This document shows, in pieces, positions 8,645 through 16,019 of a stretch of DNA of 64,000 bases (positions within the stretch are counted from its first letter, which is position 1; the number at the start of each line of letters is the position of its first letter). Source of the stretch: Akkermansiaceae bacterium (lineage in GTDB: Bacteria; Verrucomicrobiota; Verrucomicrobiia; Verrucomicrobiales; Akkermansiaceae); assembly GCA_018402445.1 (NCBI GenBank), contig JAGYIT010000007.1, positions 186,001 through 250,000 of the forward strand, given 5' to 3'. A program made the translations under genes and the position numbers. The notes under the pieces are model-generated. The model was not told the DNA's origin. It saw only the letters and a list, made by a program, of their open reading frames with translations, and did not search any database.

Positions 8645-8769
8645 ATACAACGAGCGGGCATCAGAATTCGCCGATGACCATGGGGGGATGATTATGGGTG
8701 CTTTCGCGCTTTCCATCGACATTTCATGGGCTGGGGCGGATTTTCGATCTATCCCGCCATGCCTCAGAT
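8304..8769. repeat. Direct repeat, copy 2
   Basis: Partner of 5380-5872. It includes the guaA 3' fragment, a decayed version of the two palindromes found in copy 1, and it runs into the last codon of nagB. The two copies are 2.9 kb apart and enclose DUF2971, the Sel1 relic and the AbrB/PIN pair. Confidence 0.85.
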
Positions 8770-9534
8770 TTTCTGCCAGTCCGGCTTGTTGTCGTGAACC
8801 CAGCGGAAGTAGTTGGCGCGTTCGAGGGCGGAGGCGGCGGCATCGTCGATACAGGCTTTCGCTACGGGGTGCATCTGGAGGATGGAGGCGGGGTTGATGG
8901 AGCTGATAGGACCCTCGACGGCTCCCGCGATGGCGGCGGCCTTGTTTTCGCCGAAGGCCAGGAGGAGGTTCATACGGGCCTCCATGATGGTGCCGATGCC
9001 CATGGTGATTACGTGCTTGGGCACCTTTTCCTCGCTGCCGAAAAAGCGCGCGTTGTCGGCGCAGGTCTGGCGGGTGAGCGTCTTGATGCGGGTGCGTGAG
9101 GCGAGGGAGGAGGTCGGTTCGTTGAAGCCGATGTGGCCGTCGGTGCCAATGCCGAGCAACTGGATATCGATACCGCCGGCGTTGCGGATGCGCTCCTCAT
9201 ACTCGGCGCAATGCGCCGGGATGTCGGCGGCGTTGCCGTCCGGGATGTGGACGTTCTCGGGGCGGATGTTGGTATGGCGGAAAAGATTTTCCCACATGAA
9301 GCTGTGGTAGGTCTGCGGGTGCTCGCGGGGGAGGCCGATATATTCGTCGAGGTTGAAGGTGATGACTTCCGACCAATCGAGATCCATCGCGATGAGTGTG
9401 CGGTAAAGGGGCAAGGGGGTGCCGCCGGTGGCGAGGCCGAGCACGGACTTGGGCTTTTCGCGGAGATGCTTGGCGATGATGCGTGCGGCCAGGGAGGAGG
9501 CTTCCGCGGCGGTGGGTCGGATGATGATTTCCAT
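8764..9534 (-). CDS. nagB: Glucosamine-6-phosphate deaminase, 256 aa
   Basis: Converts glucosamine-6-phosphate to fructose-6-phosphate and ammonia. Family motifs are clear: LATGGTPLPLY near residue 33, FNLDEYIGL with the catalytic Asp near 60, and GIGTDGHIGFNEP near 127. Length matches bacterial NagB. It is the last gene of a minus-strand cluster with a PIG-L deacetylase four bases upstream, so the pair is surely co-transcribed. Together with the ROK kinase it points to use of N-acetylglucosamine or related amino sugars. Confidence 0.95.
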   Translation of the reverse strand: MEIIIRPTAAEASSLAARIIAKHLREKPKSVLGLATGGTPLPLYRTLIAMDLDWSEVITFNLDEYIGLPREHPQTYHSFMWENLFRHTNIRPENVHIPDGNAADIPAHCAEYEERIRNAGGIDIQLLGIGTDGHIGFNEPTSSLASRTRIKTLTRQTCADNARFFGSEEKVPKHVITMGIGTIMEARMNLLLAFGENKAAAIAGAVEGPISSINPASILQMHPVAKACIDDAAASALERANYFRWVHDNKPDWQKI

Positions 9535-9537
9535 GGC

Positions 9538-10392
9538 TTAGTGTCCGATTCGGTTGGAGACTTTTTCCCGGACGTCGTCGCGGAAACGGTCGATCAAGCC
9601 GCAGACGAATGCGGCGATGTCGGCGGAATCATCATGCGCGAGGGGGGTGAGATCCATGCCGAAGATGAGCTGGGTGGCGGCGTCGGTGGAGTGGGCATCG
9701 AAGAAGGTAGCGTTGGCGGCGCGGCGACCGAGGGTGGCGAGATCGTAGCGCTTGCCGCCCGCGATCTGGGAGTCGAAGACGCCGTTGAGGGCAGCGGAAA
9801 GGTTGTCGCGGCCGCTGACGTCCATGAGGACTTTCTCGCCGTCCGGCATCCAGTCGAGGTTTCGCCAGACCTCGCAGCCGATGACTTTCGCGGGGCGCAT
9901 GTCCTTAGGCAGCGAACGGATGGCGAGGAGGGCCGCGATGGTTACGCCGATGTGGGTGTCGTGCTTGTCGGCGGGGTTGTGTGTGTAGACGATCTCCGGG
10001 CGGGTGGCGGCGAGGATGGCGGCGAGGTCGTCCTGGAGAGTGGTGTCCGTCGCGCTTTTCACAGCGGAGCTGGGGAGGTCGAGCTGGAACATCGCGCCGA
10101 AACGGCCGATGGAGGCGGCGGCATTCTGCTCCTGTTTGCGGATCGCCTTCATCTCCGCATCGGTGAAATCCGCATAAGGCCCGGTGCGCGAGCTGCCCGC
10201 TCCGTCCGTGCATGTGACGCCGCCAAACCAACGGTCATCGCGGGCGAAGCATTCGAGGATGCCGTGGAAGGCCATGAACTCGAGATCGTCCTGGTGCGCG
10301 CCGATGCCGAGGTGGGTGATGCGGGCGAGTGCCTCCGTTTCCTGAAGTCCGTCGGGAATGAAAAGCTGGCTTTGTGGTTGGTGGAGATTCAT
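9538..10392 (-). CDS. PIG-L/LmbE-family deacetylase, 284 aa
   Basis: Zinc-dependent de-N-acetylase family. The metal motif AHQDD lies at residues 32-36 (AHxDD signature) and a second motif HNPADKHDTHIG near 138-149 supplies the third metal ligand. Known members remove acetyl groups from GlcNAc units in small glycoconjugates or chito-oligosaccharides. No NagA is present in the cluster, so this enzyme could supply the deacetylation before NagB; the substrate is my inference. It is followed by nagB after a 3-base gap. Confidence 0.85.
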   Translation of the reverse strand: MNLHQPQSQLFIPDGLQETEALARITHLGIGAHQDDLEFMAFHGILECFARDDRWFGGVTCTDGAGSSRTGPYADFTDAEMKAIRKQEQNAAASIGRFGAMFQLDLPSSAVKSATDTTLQDDLAAILAATRPEIVYTHNPADKHDTHIGVTIAALLAIRSLPKDMRPAKVIGCEVWRNLDWMPDGEKVLMDVSGRDNLSAALNGVFDSQIAGGKRYDLATLGRRAANATFFDAHSTDAATQLIFGMDLTPLAHDDSADIAAFVCGLIDRFRDDVREKVSNRIGH

Positions 10393-10411
10393 GGGCGGAT
10401 AGGAAAAATTG

Positions 10412-10428
10412 AACCACGGGATACAGGT
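10412..10428. repeat. GAACCACGG-type intergenic motif
   Basis: GAACCACGGGATACAGG in the gap between the transporter and the deacetylase recurs as GAACCACGGAATACAGG at 13019-13035, with an opposite-strand relative at 13085-13100. These are short interspersed motifs; no function can be read from them. Confidence 0.4.
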
Positions 10429-10461
10429 GTGGAAGAGGGTTTGGCGCGTGGTTTTAGCCTG

Positions 10462-12141
10462 TTAGACCCGGTTCTTTTTCAGGAAACTGAGGGTGCCGAC
10501 CACGAAGAGGATGGCGAGGACGATGAGGCAGGTGGTGGACATGATGCCCTTGAGTCCGGCGACGGCGGTGCCTTTCCAGGTGACCCATGTGGCGGCGGCG
10601 GTGACAAGGCCGGTGGCGAGAATCATGAGGGCGTTCCAGCGTAGGCGGCGGGCGCCGGTGGGCATTTCCGTGCCGAGAGCGGTCTTGGAGTTCATCAGCA
10701 GGAAGAAGGTGTAGTAGGCGATGGGGATGAGCGCGCCGGCGATGGTGGAGGCCGGGATTGCGAGGGCGGCCTTGGAGGCTCCGGTCCAGATCAGAGGGTT
10801 AAAGAACCCGATGATGCCGGGGGCCATCGCGCCGAGGAAGTGGGCGGTCTTGTTATCCGGCTGGCCGATGGCTTCGGTGACGCAGAAGCCGTTGATGAGC
10901 ATCAGCATGATGATCGTGGAGACGGCCATGCCGAGCACGCCGAAGCCGAAAATCTTCTGGGCGAGGAATTTCCCGGTGAAAGGCTCTAGCGCGGAGGCAA
11001 GCTGGCCGACATCGCGGTTCGCATACATCGCGGCGACCTTTTTGTCCTCAAGGGTGAGCAGGGCGGCGGCTTGCTCCGGGGTTTCGGCGCGGCCTTCGGC
11101 GACAATTTTTGCGAGAATGGGTTTCACGGCGGCATCGTAGGAGCCTTTCATGGCGGGCAGGACTTCACCGTTTTCATTGAGGACATCGGAGGTCTTACCA
11201 TGGAACTGGGAGGCGGAGGCGATGACGAGACAGCCGGTGGCGATCACGAAAGGGATGATGAGGCCAAGCGAGAGATCGAAGATGGCGAGGCCGCGGTGGC
11301 GCTTGCCCCAGTTCCTTTTCAGGATCGAGTAGGGCAGCAGGAAGGTCATATTGATGCCGACGGCGGTGCCGAAAGCGGCGATGATTTTCCCGGCATGATC
11401 GCCCGTCACAATGGCCGTCCAGTGGGCGGAGTTCTCGCCGGTGAGTGCGATGGCCTCGGTGAAGGCGGGTGTGGGGTTGGTGAAATAGGAGAAATTCGGG
11501 ATGTGGCCCTTGAGGATGGAACCCATATCCACCGCGCCTTTCGCGATGAGCGTGACCGTGACACCGACGAACGAGAGCACGATGAGGCCGACCATAACCT
11601 TAAGGATGCGCTCGAACCACTTGATGCCGGTGCCGCCACGGTTGTAGGCAGTGACGATGACTGCCGCGATCACGAAGATGATGCCGCCGATGATGAATTT
11701 CATCGTGTTGATCCCCTCCGCATCCGCCGTGCCGGGCGCGAGGTTCTGCTGGATGGCGGCGGTGGCGAGCGAGAACTGCGGCAGACAGAAAACGAGGTTC
11801 GCGATGGCCGCGGCGATAATCCAAGCCCACGCTAGGAAGGGCGAAACGCGGCGGATGACAAGGCCGAAGGGGCGCTCCCCGGTGGAAAGGGTGACGTAGG
11901 TGATGGCGGAGAGCATGATGACTCCACAGATCATTGCGAGGGGCTGAAGCCAGAGCATGTGTGGGCCGAAAAGGACGCCGAGGTAAAGCGCGCCGGCCAG
12001 CGAGCCACCGCCGAGGGTGATCGCGCCCTGCAGCCAGCCGGGGCCGGAGAGTTTTGCGTAGATCGCGGCTTTGCCTAGCGGGCCTTTCGTTTCAGCGAGT
12101 TCAAGGAGTTCGGCTTCGGTTTGGGTGAGTTGGGTTTTCAT
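10462..12141 (-). CDS. Nramp-like membrane transporter without canonical metal motifs, 559 aa
   Basis: About 11-12 hydrophobic segments and an Nramp/APC-fold feel, with a soluble stretch near residues 310-390. In true Nramp metal transporters TM1 has DPGN and TM6 has MPH. Here the TM1 region reads SGPGWLQGAITLGGGSLAG and the TM6 region GINMTFLLPYSIL, so the metal-coordinating residues are missing. It is embedded in an amino-sugar operon (ROK kinase, isomerase, deacetylase, NagB), suggesting it may import the sugar substrate or another partner solute. Substrate is unknown. Confidence 0.7.
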   Translation of the reverse strand: MKTQLTQTEAELLELAETKGPLGKAAIYAKLSGPGWLQGAITLGGGSLAGALYLGVLFGPHMLWLQPLAMICGVIMLSAITYVTLSTGERPFGLVIRRVSPFLAWAWIIAAAIANLVFCLPQFSLATAAIQQNLAPGTADAEGINTMKFIIGGIIFVIAAVIVTAYNRGGTGIKWFERILKVMVGLIVLSFVGVTVTLIAKGAVDMGSILKGHIPNFSYFTNPTPAFTEAIALTGENSAHWTAIVTGDHAGKIIAAFGTAVGINMTFLLPYSILKRNWGKRHRGLAIFDLSLGLIIPFVIATGCLVIASASQFHGKTSDVLNENGEVLPAMKGSYDAAVKPILAKIVAEGRAETPEQAAALLTLEDKKVAAMYANRDVGQLASALEPFTGKFLAQKIFGFGVLGMAVSTIIMLMLINGFCVTEAIGQPDNKTAHFLGAMAPGIIGFFNPLIWTGASKAALAIPASTIAGALIPIAYYTFFLLMNSKTALGTEMPTGARRLRWNALMILATGLVTAAATWVTWKGTAVAGLKGIMSTTCLIVLAILFVVGTLSFLKKNRV

Positions 12142-12189
12142 GGGGCTGCGTGGAGGACATTGTAGGGCGTTATGGATGAGGGAAAGCTT

Positions 12190-12999
12190 TTAACGGAAAG
12201 CGGCGCGGAGGTTTTTCATGCTTTCTGCGGCCAGGGTATCAGGGCTGACGGCGGTGTCGAAGACCTCGACGGAAACCCAGCCTTCGTAGCCGCCCTTGAT
12301 GAGTTCGGCGGCGATGGGGGGGAAGTCGATCTCGCCCATGCCGGGGCCGCGGAGGTTGGGGTCGTTGGCGTGGAAGTGGGCGGTCCAAGGCAGGGAGGCG
12401 CAGACGATCTCCGGGATGGGGCGGGTGTCGGCGGACATGGCTTTCACGTCGAGGTGGAGGCGGACATGGGGCGAGCCGATTTTTTCCAGAAGGGTGATGG
12501 TTTCGGCGGCGGTGTTGATGAAGTTCGTTTCGGCGGGGCCTAGGAATTCGAAGGCGATGGTGACGTCCTGCGCCGCGAGGTGAGGGGAGAGGCGCTGGAA
12601 GAAAGCGACGGTGCGCGCCTCGGCCTCTAGGCGTGACCAATCGGGGGCGAGTGTGCGTTGCTGCGGGCTGCCCCAGACCATGACCTTGCCGCCCATGGCG
12701 GCGCATAATTCGGCGAGGTGGCAGGCGTAATCGAAGGTGCGGGCGTGGACGGTAGGGTCGGGATCGGTGAGGTGGTAGCCTTCGGTTTTGGCGAGCAGCC
12801 AATGGAAGCCGACTGTTTCCAAGCCGTGGTCGCGGACGATGGCTCCAAGTTTCTCCGCGTCGGCAGAGGTAAGCTTTTCGGGGTTTCCTAGGGTGAAGGG
12901 CGCGATCTCAAGGCCGGTGTAGCCGTGGCGGGCGGCCTCGGCGCAGGTGCCGGGGAAGTCGTGGTCGCGGAAGGTTTCGTTGCAGATGGCGAGTTTCAT
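12190..12999 (-). CDS. Sugar phosphate isomerase/epimerase-like TIM-barrel protein, 269 aa
   Basis: AP-endonuclease-2 (xylose isomerase-like) TIM barrel: MKLAICNETFRDHDFPGTCA at the start, YTGLEIAPF, EFLGPAETNF, HLDVKAM and SVEVFDTA carry the usual acidic and His metal ligands. Such proteins act as sugar isomerases, epimerases or inosose dehydratases, and the substrate cannot be read from sequence. I start at ATG 12999 because residues before it are not conserved-looking. It lies between the ROK kinase and the transporter in the amino-sugar cluster. Confidence 0.8.
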   Translation of the reverse strand: MKLAICNETFRDHDFPGTCAEAARHGYTGLEIAPFTLGNPEKLTSADAEKLGAIVRDHGLETVGFHWLLAKTEGYHLTDPDPTVHARTFDYACHLAELCAAMGGKVMVWGSPQQRTLAPDWSRLEAEARTVAFFQRLSPHLAAQDVTIAFEFLGPAETNFINTAAETITLLEKIGSPHVRLHLDVKAMSADTRPIPEIVCASLPWTAHFHANDPNLRGPGMGEIDFPPIAAELIKGGYEGWVSVEVFDTAVSPDTLAAESMKNLRAAFR

Positions 13000-13106
13000 T
13001 TTGATGTCGGAAGAGGGTGAACCACGGAATACAGGCATGAAGAAAGACGGGGGATGCAGGGGTTTGAGTCCATGATCATTCTTTCCGTGTTCTGTGGTTC
13101 CCCGAA

Positions 13107-14489
13107 TTATTTCACGAGTTTCGGGAGGCTGGCGGCGGCCACGGCCTGGCCGACACGGCGTGTTTTCTCGTCGGGGACGTGCATGGCGATGCGGGCGGAG
13201 ACTTCGGGGAATTCCATTTCGAGAACCTCGCGCGCCTTGGACAGGACGATGTCGCCGCCCTGGCCGGTGGTGACGCGGCCGAGGACGAGCATGTTCGAGT
13301 AGCCGTAGAAGTCCTCGTAATGGGGTATCGTGTAGCCGAGATAGACGCCGATCGTTTCGTAGATTTTGGCGGCTCTATCATCGCCCTGCGCCATGAGTTT
13401 CTGCACCTCCACGAGGCGCTCCGGTAGGCCCATCTTTGCGGGCAGTTTGATCTTCGCTGCGGGCAGGAGCTTGTTTACCGCCTGCTGGGAGAAATAGAGT
13501 GCGCCGACGCCGCCATCGCCGGACCACTCGTCGGCGGGAGCTTCGGGATTGTAATCGACGGGGGCGAAGGCGAGTTCGTTGAGCCAGCCGAGGATACGAC
13601 CGCGGTAATCCATGAAGCCGGCGGCCTCGCTGGAGCCCATGGCGATGCCGAGCATACCGGTTTTTCCGAGCGAGAGGGCGCCGGCCAGGGCGGTGACATC
13701 GCCGTCGTTCATCACGGTCATCGGCACATCCCACTCCTTCTGGATGCGTTTGAAAACGGCGGCGGCTGTGGGGAAATGTTTCTTCGGGATGGCGCGCAGC
13801 AGGGAGGCGACGCGGATCTCGTTGTCCACCACGATGCCCGCCGAGCTGCCGCCGATCGCGTCCACGCGCGGCATGTGGGCGGCGGCGCGGTGGAGGGCGG
13901 CGGAGATGTTGTGGTAATGGTAGCCGGGATCCGGCTGCGTCTTCGGATCCCACGGCGTCTCCTCGGTGAAGACCGCCTCGCCGTCGATGACGGCGGAGAC
14001 CTTGTAATCGCTTGCCCCGAGATCGAAGCCGATGCGGCAGCCTTTCATGTGCCCGCCGACCGGGAGTTCCATGTCGCGCGCCGCGTAAACCTTCGCCGCC
14101 TCGGTAACCTCGACCTCGAACTTTTTCCCGTAGGCCAGCCCCATCATCTCGACATCGAACTTCCGTTCACCGCGGCGCGAGTAGGTCTTGCGGATGAAAG
14201 CGCCTATGGCCTTTGGTCCGCCGATCTGGAGTTTCCAGCCGCCACGTGCCCAGAGCAGGAATTTCACGTTGCGCTCGACAAATCGCAGAGTCTCGGCATC
14301 GGCGTCGGGGAAAACGGTTGTCACGTATCGGGAAACCAATCCGGCCTCGCGCTCCAGGCCGATGACCAGCGGCACACCCTTTCCGGATGCGCGGACAGCC
14401 TCCGTGTAGCGCCGGTTGAAAAGGACGGCCGGCAGGAAACCGGGATCGAGCGGGGCGGTGATGGCGGGCTTCAGGGAAATGGTAGGCAT
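13107..14489 (-). CDS. ROK-family sugar kinase, 460 aa
   Basis: ASKHA-fold kinase. The phosphate-1-like motif FDLGASDYKVSAVIDGE lies near residue 153, a second glycine-rich motif GGSSAGIVVDNE near 217 and NDGDVTALAGAL near 260. About 150 residues precede the kinase core, longer than usual ROK kinases. First gene of the minus-strand cluster, so its upstream gap (14490-14647) holds the likely promoter, shared divergently with the next gene. Likely phosphorylates the amino sugar later handled by the deacetylase and NagB (inference). Confidence 0.75.
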   Translation of the reverse strand: MPTISLKPAITAPLDPGFLPAVLFNRRYTEAVRASGKGVPLVIGLEREAGLVSRYVTTVFPDADAETLRFVERNVKFLLWARGGWKLQIGGPKAIGAFIRKTYSRRGERKFDVEMMGLAYGKKFEVEVTEAAKVYAARDMELPVGGHMKGCRIGFDLGASDYKVSAVIDGEAVFTEETPWDPKTQPDPGYHYHNISAALHRAAAHMPRVDAIGGSSAGIVVDNEIRVASLLRAIPKKHFPTAAAVFKRIQKEWDVPMTVMNDGDVTALAGALSLGKTGMLGIAMGSSEAAGFMDYRGRILGWLNELAFAPVDYNPEAPADEWSGDGGVGALYFSQQAVNKLLPAAKIKLPAKMGLPERLVEVQKLMAQGDDRAAKIYETIGVYLGYTIPHYEDFYGYSNMLVLGRVTTGQGGDIVLSKAREVLEMEFPEVSARIAMHVPDEKTRRVGQAVAAASLPKLVK

Positions 14490-14647
14490 GGCGGTAGCGG
14501 GGGATTGATAGCGATACGGAAGCGTTTTGGGAAGTCCTGTTACCTGTGCGGTAGCTATCAGCGAAATCGCAAAATGTAAAACTTGTCACCATCACCGAAC
14601 AAAACGGAGTGGCCACCAATACCCTGAAACGGATAGAATCCTGCGCA

Positions 14648-15826
14648 ATGAGATGTCTCCTCCTCTCCCTCGTCACGGCCTGCCCCTGCATGGCGCAGCT
14701 AGGCGAAGCCCTCACCACCTTCACAAGTCGCCTGCCTCAGGTGCATGAGACCGCGTTTTTCGAAGCCGGAAAGATCAACCCCGTGTGGACACCCGCCCGC
14801 CTCTACACTCCTCCCGCCGGTGGCAAACCGCTTCTCGGCCAGTTCAAGTCCGGGGACGAGCTGACCCTGCGAATCCCCGGACTTCCCGATCACGACCGAG
14901 TCCTCATCTGCCTGGAACTCGTCATACTCTGTCACTGGGACGGGATCTGGGAAACGTACGGCCCTGATACCTGGAAAGCCTCCATCAAGGGCGGCCCCAC
15001 CTTGCTTGAAACCACTTTTTCAAACTACTCCGGCGCCAAGCAGAATTACCCCGACGAGACCGGCTTCAGCACCTTCCCTCTCCAGACCGCCGCAGCCTCC
15101 ATCGGCGATCTCCGTTTCGTCGAGGAACTCGGTGAGAACAAAGGGGGATGGAAAAACCTTGATGCTACCTACCGCATTTGGCTCGCCGCCAGCCACACCG
15201 ATCCTGTCATCCACTTCACCTTTTCGGGAAACTTCCACGACGATCCCGACGAGATCGATGACTGGGGAGATGCCGGTGAAAGCTGGGCCGTGAAAAGCTG
15301 CCGCGTCTGGGCCGTTCCCGCTGGAACCGTTCCGGATAGGGAAACCCGCACCCTCGCTGCCGCCAACTTGCTATCCGGCCCGGGGAACGCACCCGACCCC
15401 GCCGCCCATGCGGTTCTTGTGCTATCCGGCGCGGAGTCATTCTCGGACATCACCGCCGCACTCCGCGCAGCGGGGCTTCCCGGACTCATCCCCTGCACGG
15501 AAAGCATCCCGGCAGCCCCTACCGACCGCGACGCGATCATCGCCGCCCTCGCTTCCGAGGAATTCGCGGTTCGCGAAAAAGCCAGTGAACAACTCGCCAC
15601 CCTTCTCCCTGAGCACCGCGAATATCTAACGGAAATCTCCCAAACCCACGACGATCCCGAGGTCACTCAGCGCATCCGCAAAGCCCTCAGCGCCTTCGAT
15701 CAGGCCGCAAACACCGAGCCCGCAGCAGCCCCGAACCTGCATAGCCTCATCCCCCCGCGCCTTCTCCGTCTCCTCCGCCTCCTCCCGGAAAAAGCCCGCC
15801 GCGAGTGGGAACGGGGCGAGCTATGA
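14648..15826 (+). CDS. Secreted protein with C-terminal HEAT-like segment, 392 aa
   Basis: Begins with a signal peptide (MRCLLLSLVTACPCMAQ). The middle is beta-rich with TYRIWLAASHTDPVIHFTF and an acidic NFHDDPDEIDDWGDAGESW stretch, which may bind metal. Near residues 290-345 a helical segment (EEFAVREKASEQLATL, then DDPEVTQRIRKAL) resembles short HEAT-like units found in many planctomycete and verrucomicrobial secreted proteins. I start at ATG 14648 rather than the upstream in-frame ATG because of the signal peptide. No function is known. Confidence 0.65.
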   Translation: MRCLLLSLVTACPCMAQLGEALTTFTSRLPQVHETAFFEAGKINPVWTPARLYTPPAGGKPLLGQFKSGDELTLRIPGLPDHDRVLICLELVILCHWDGIWETYGPDTWKASIKGGPTLLETTFSNYSGAKQNYPDETGFSTFPLQTAAASIGDLRFVEELGENKGGWKNLDATYRIWLAASHTDPVIHFTFSGNFHDDPDEIDDWGDAGESWAVKSCRVWAVPAGTVPDRETRTLAAANLLSGPGNAPDPAAHAVLVLSGAESFSDITAALRAAGLPGLIPCTESIPAAPTDRDAIIAALASEEFAVREKASEQLATLLPEHREYLTEISQTHDDPEVTQRIRKALSAFDQAANTEPAAAPNLHSLIPPRLLRLLRLLPEKARREWERGEL

Positions 15827-16019
15827 TACCCAAGCCTCTCACGCGAGGGCGCTGACTTTGAACGGGTGGGTGGCCATCAGGCGCGATGCCCACGCTATGC
15901 ACGCGAGAACTTGCCCGGATTTATTGGACAGATGATGTTTTAGCCTGGGATGGAATTCGAAGGCTCTGAATCTTGCTGACTATGCTTGTCCCCCAGCCGG
16001 AGGCAGCCGCTCTTTGCCA
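15827..16019. other. Intergenic gap, nothing recognised
   Basis: 193 bases between convergent genes. It contains GC-rich inverted fragments such as GGCTGCCTCCGGCTG near the smc end, but no T tract, so no confident terminator and no gene. Confidence 0.5.

Noticed and set aside
9133..10644. 503-codon plus-strand ORF across nagB, the deacetylase and the transporter end
   Set aside because: Antisense to three well-supported genes and rich in Gly/Asp/Glu, typical of a shadow frame.
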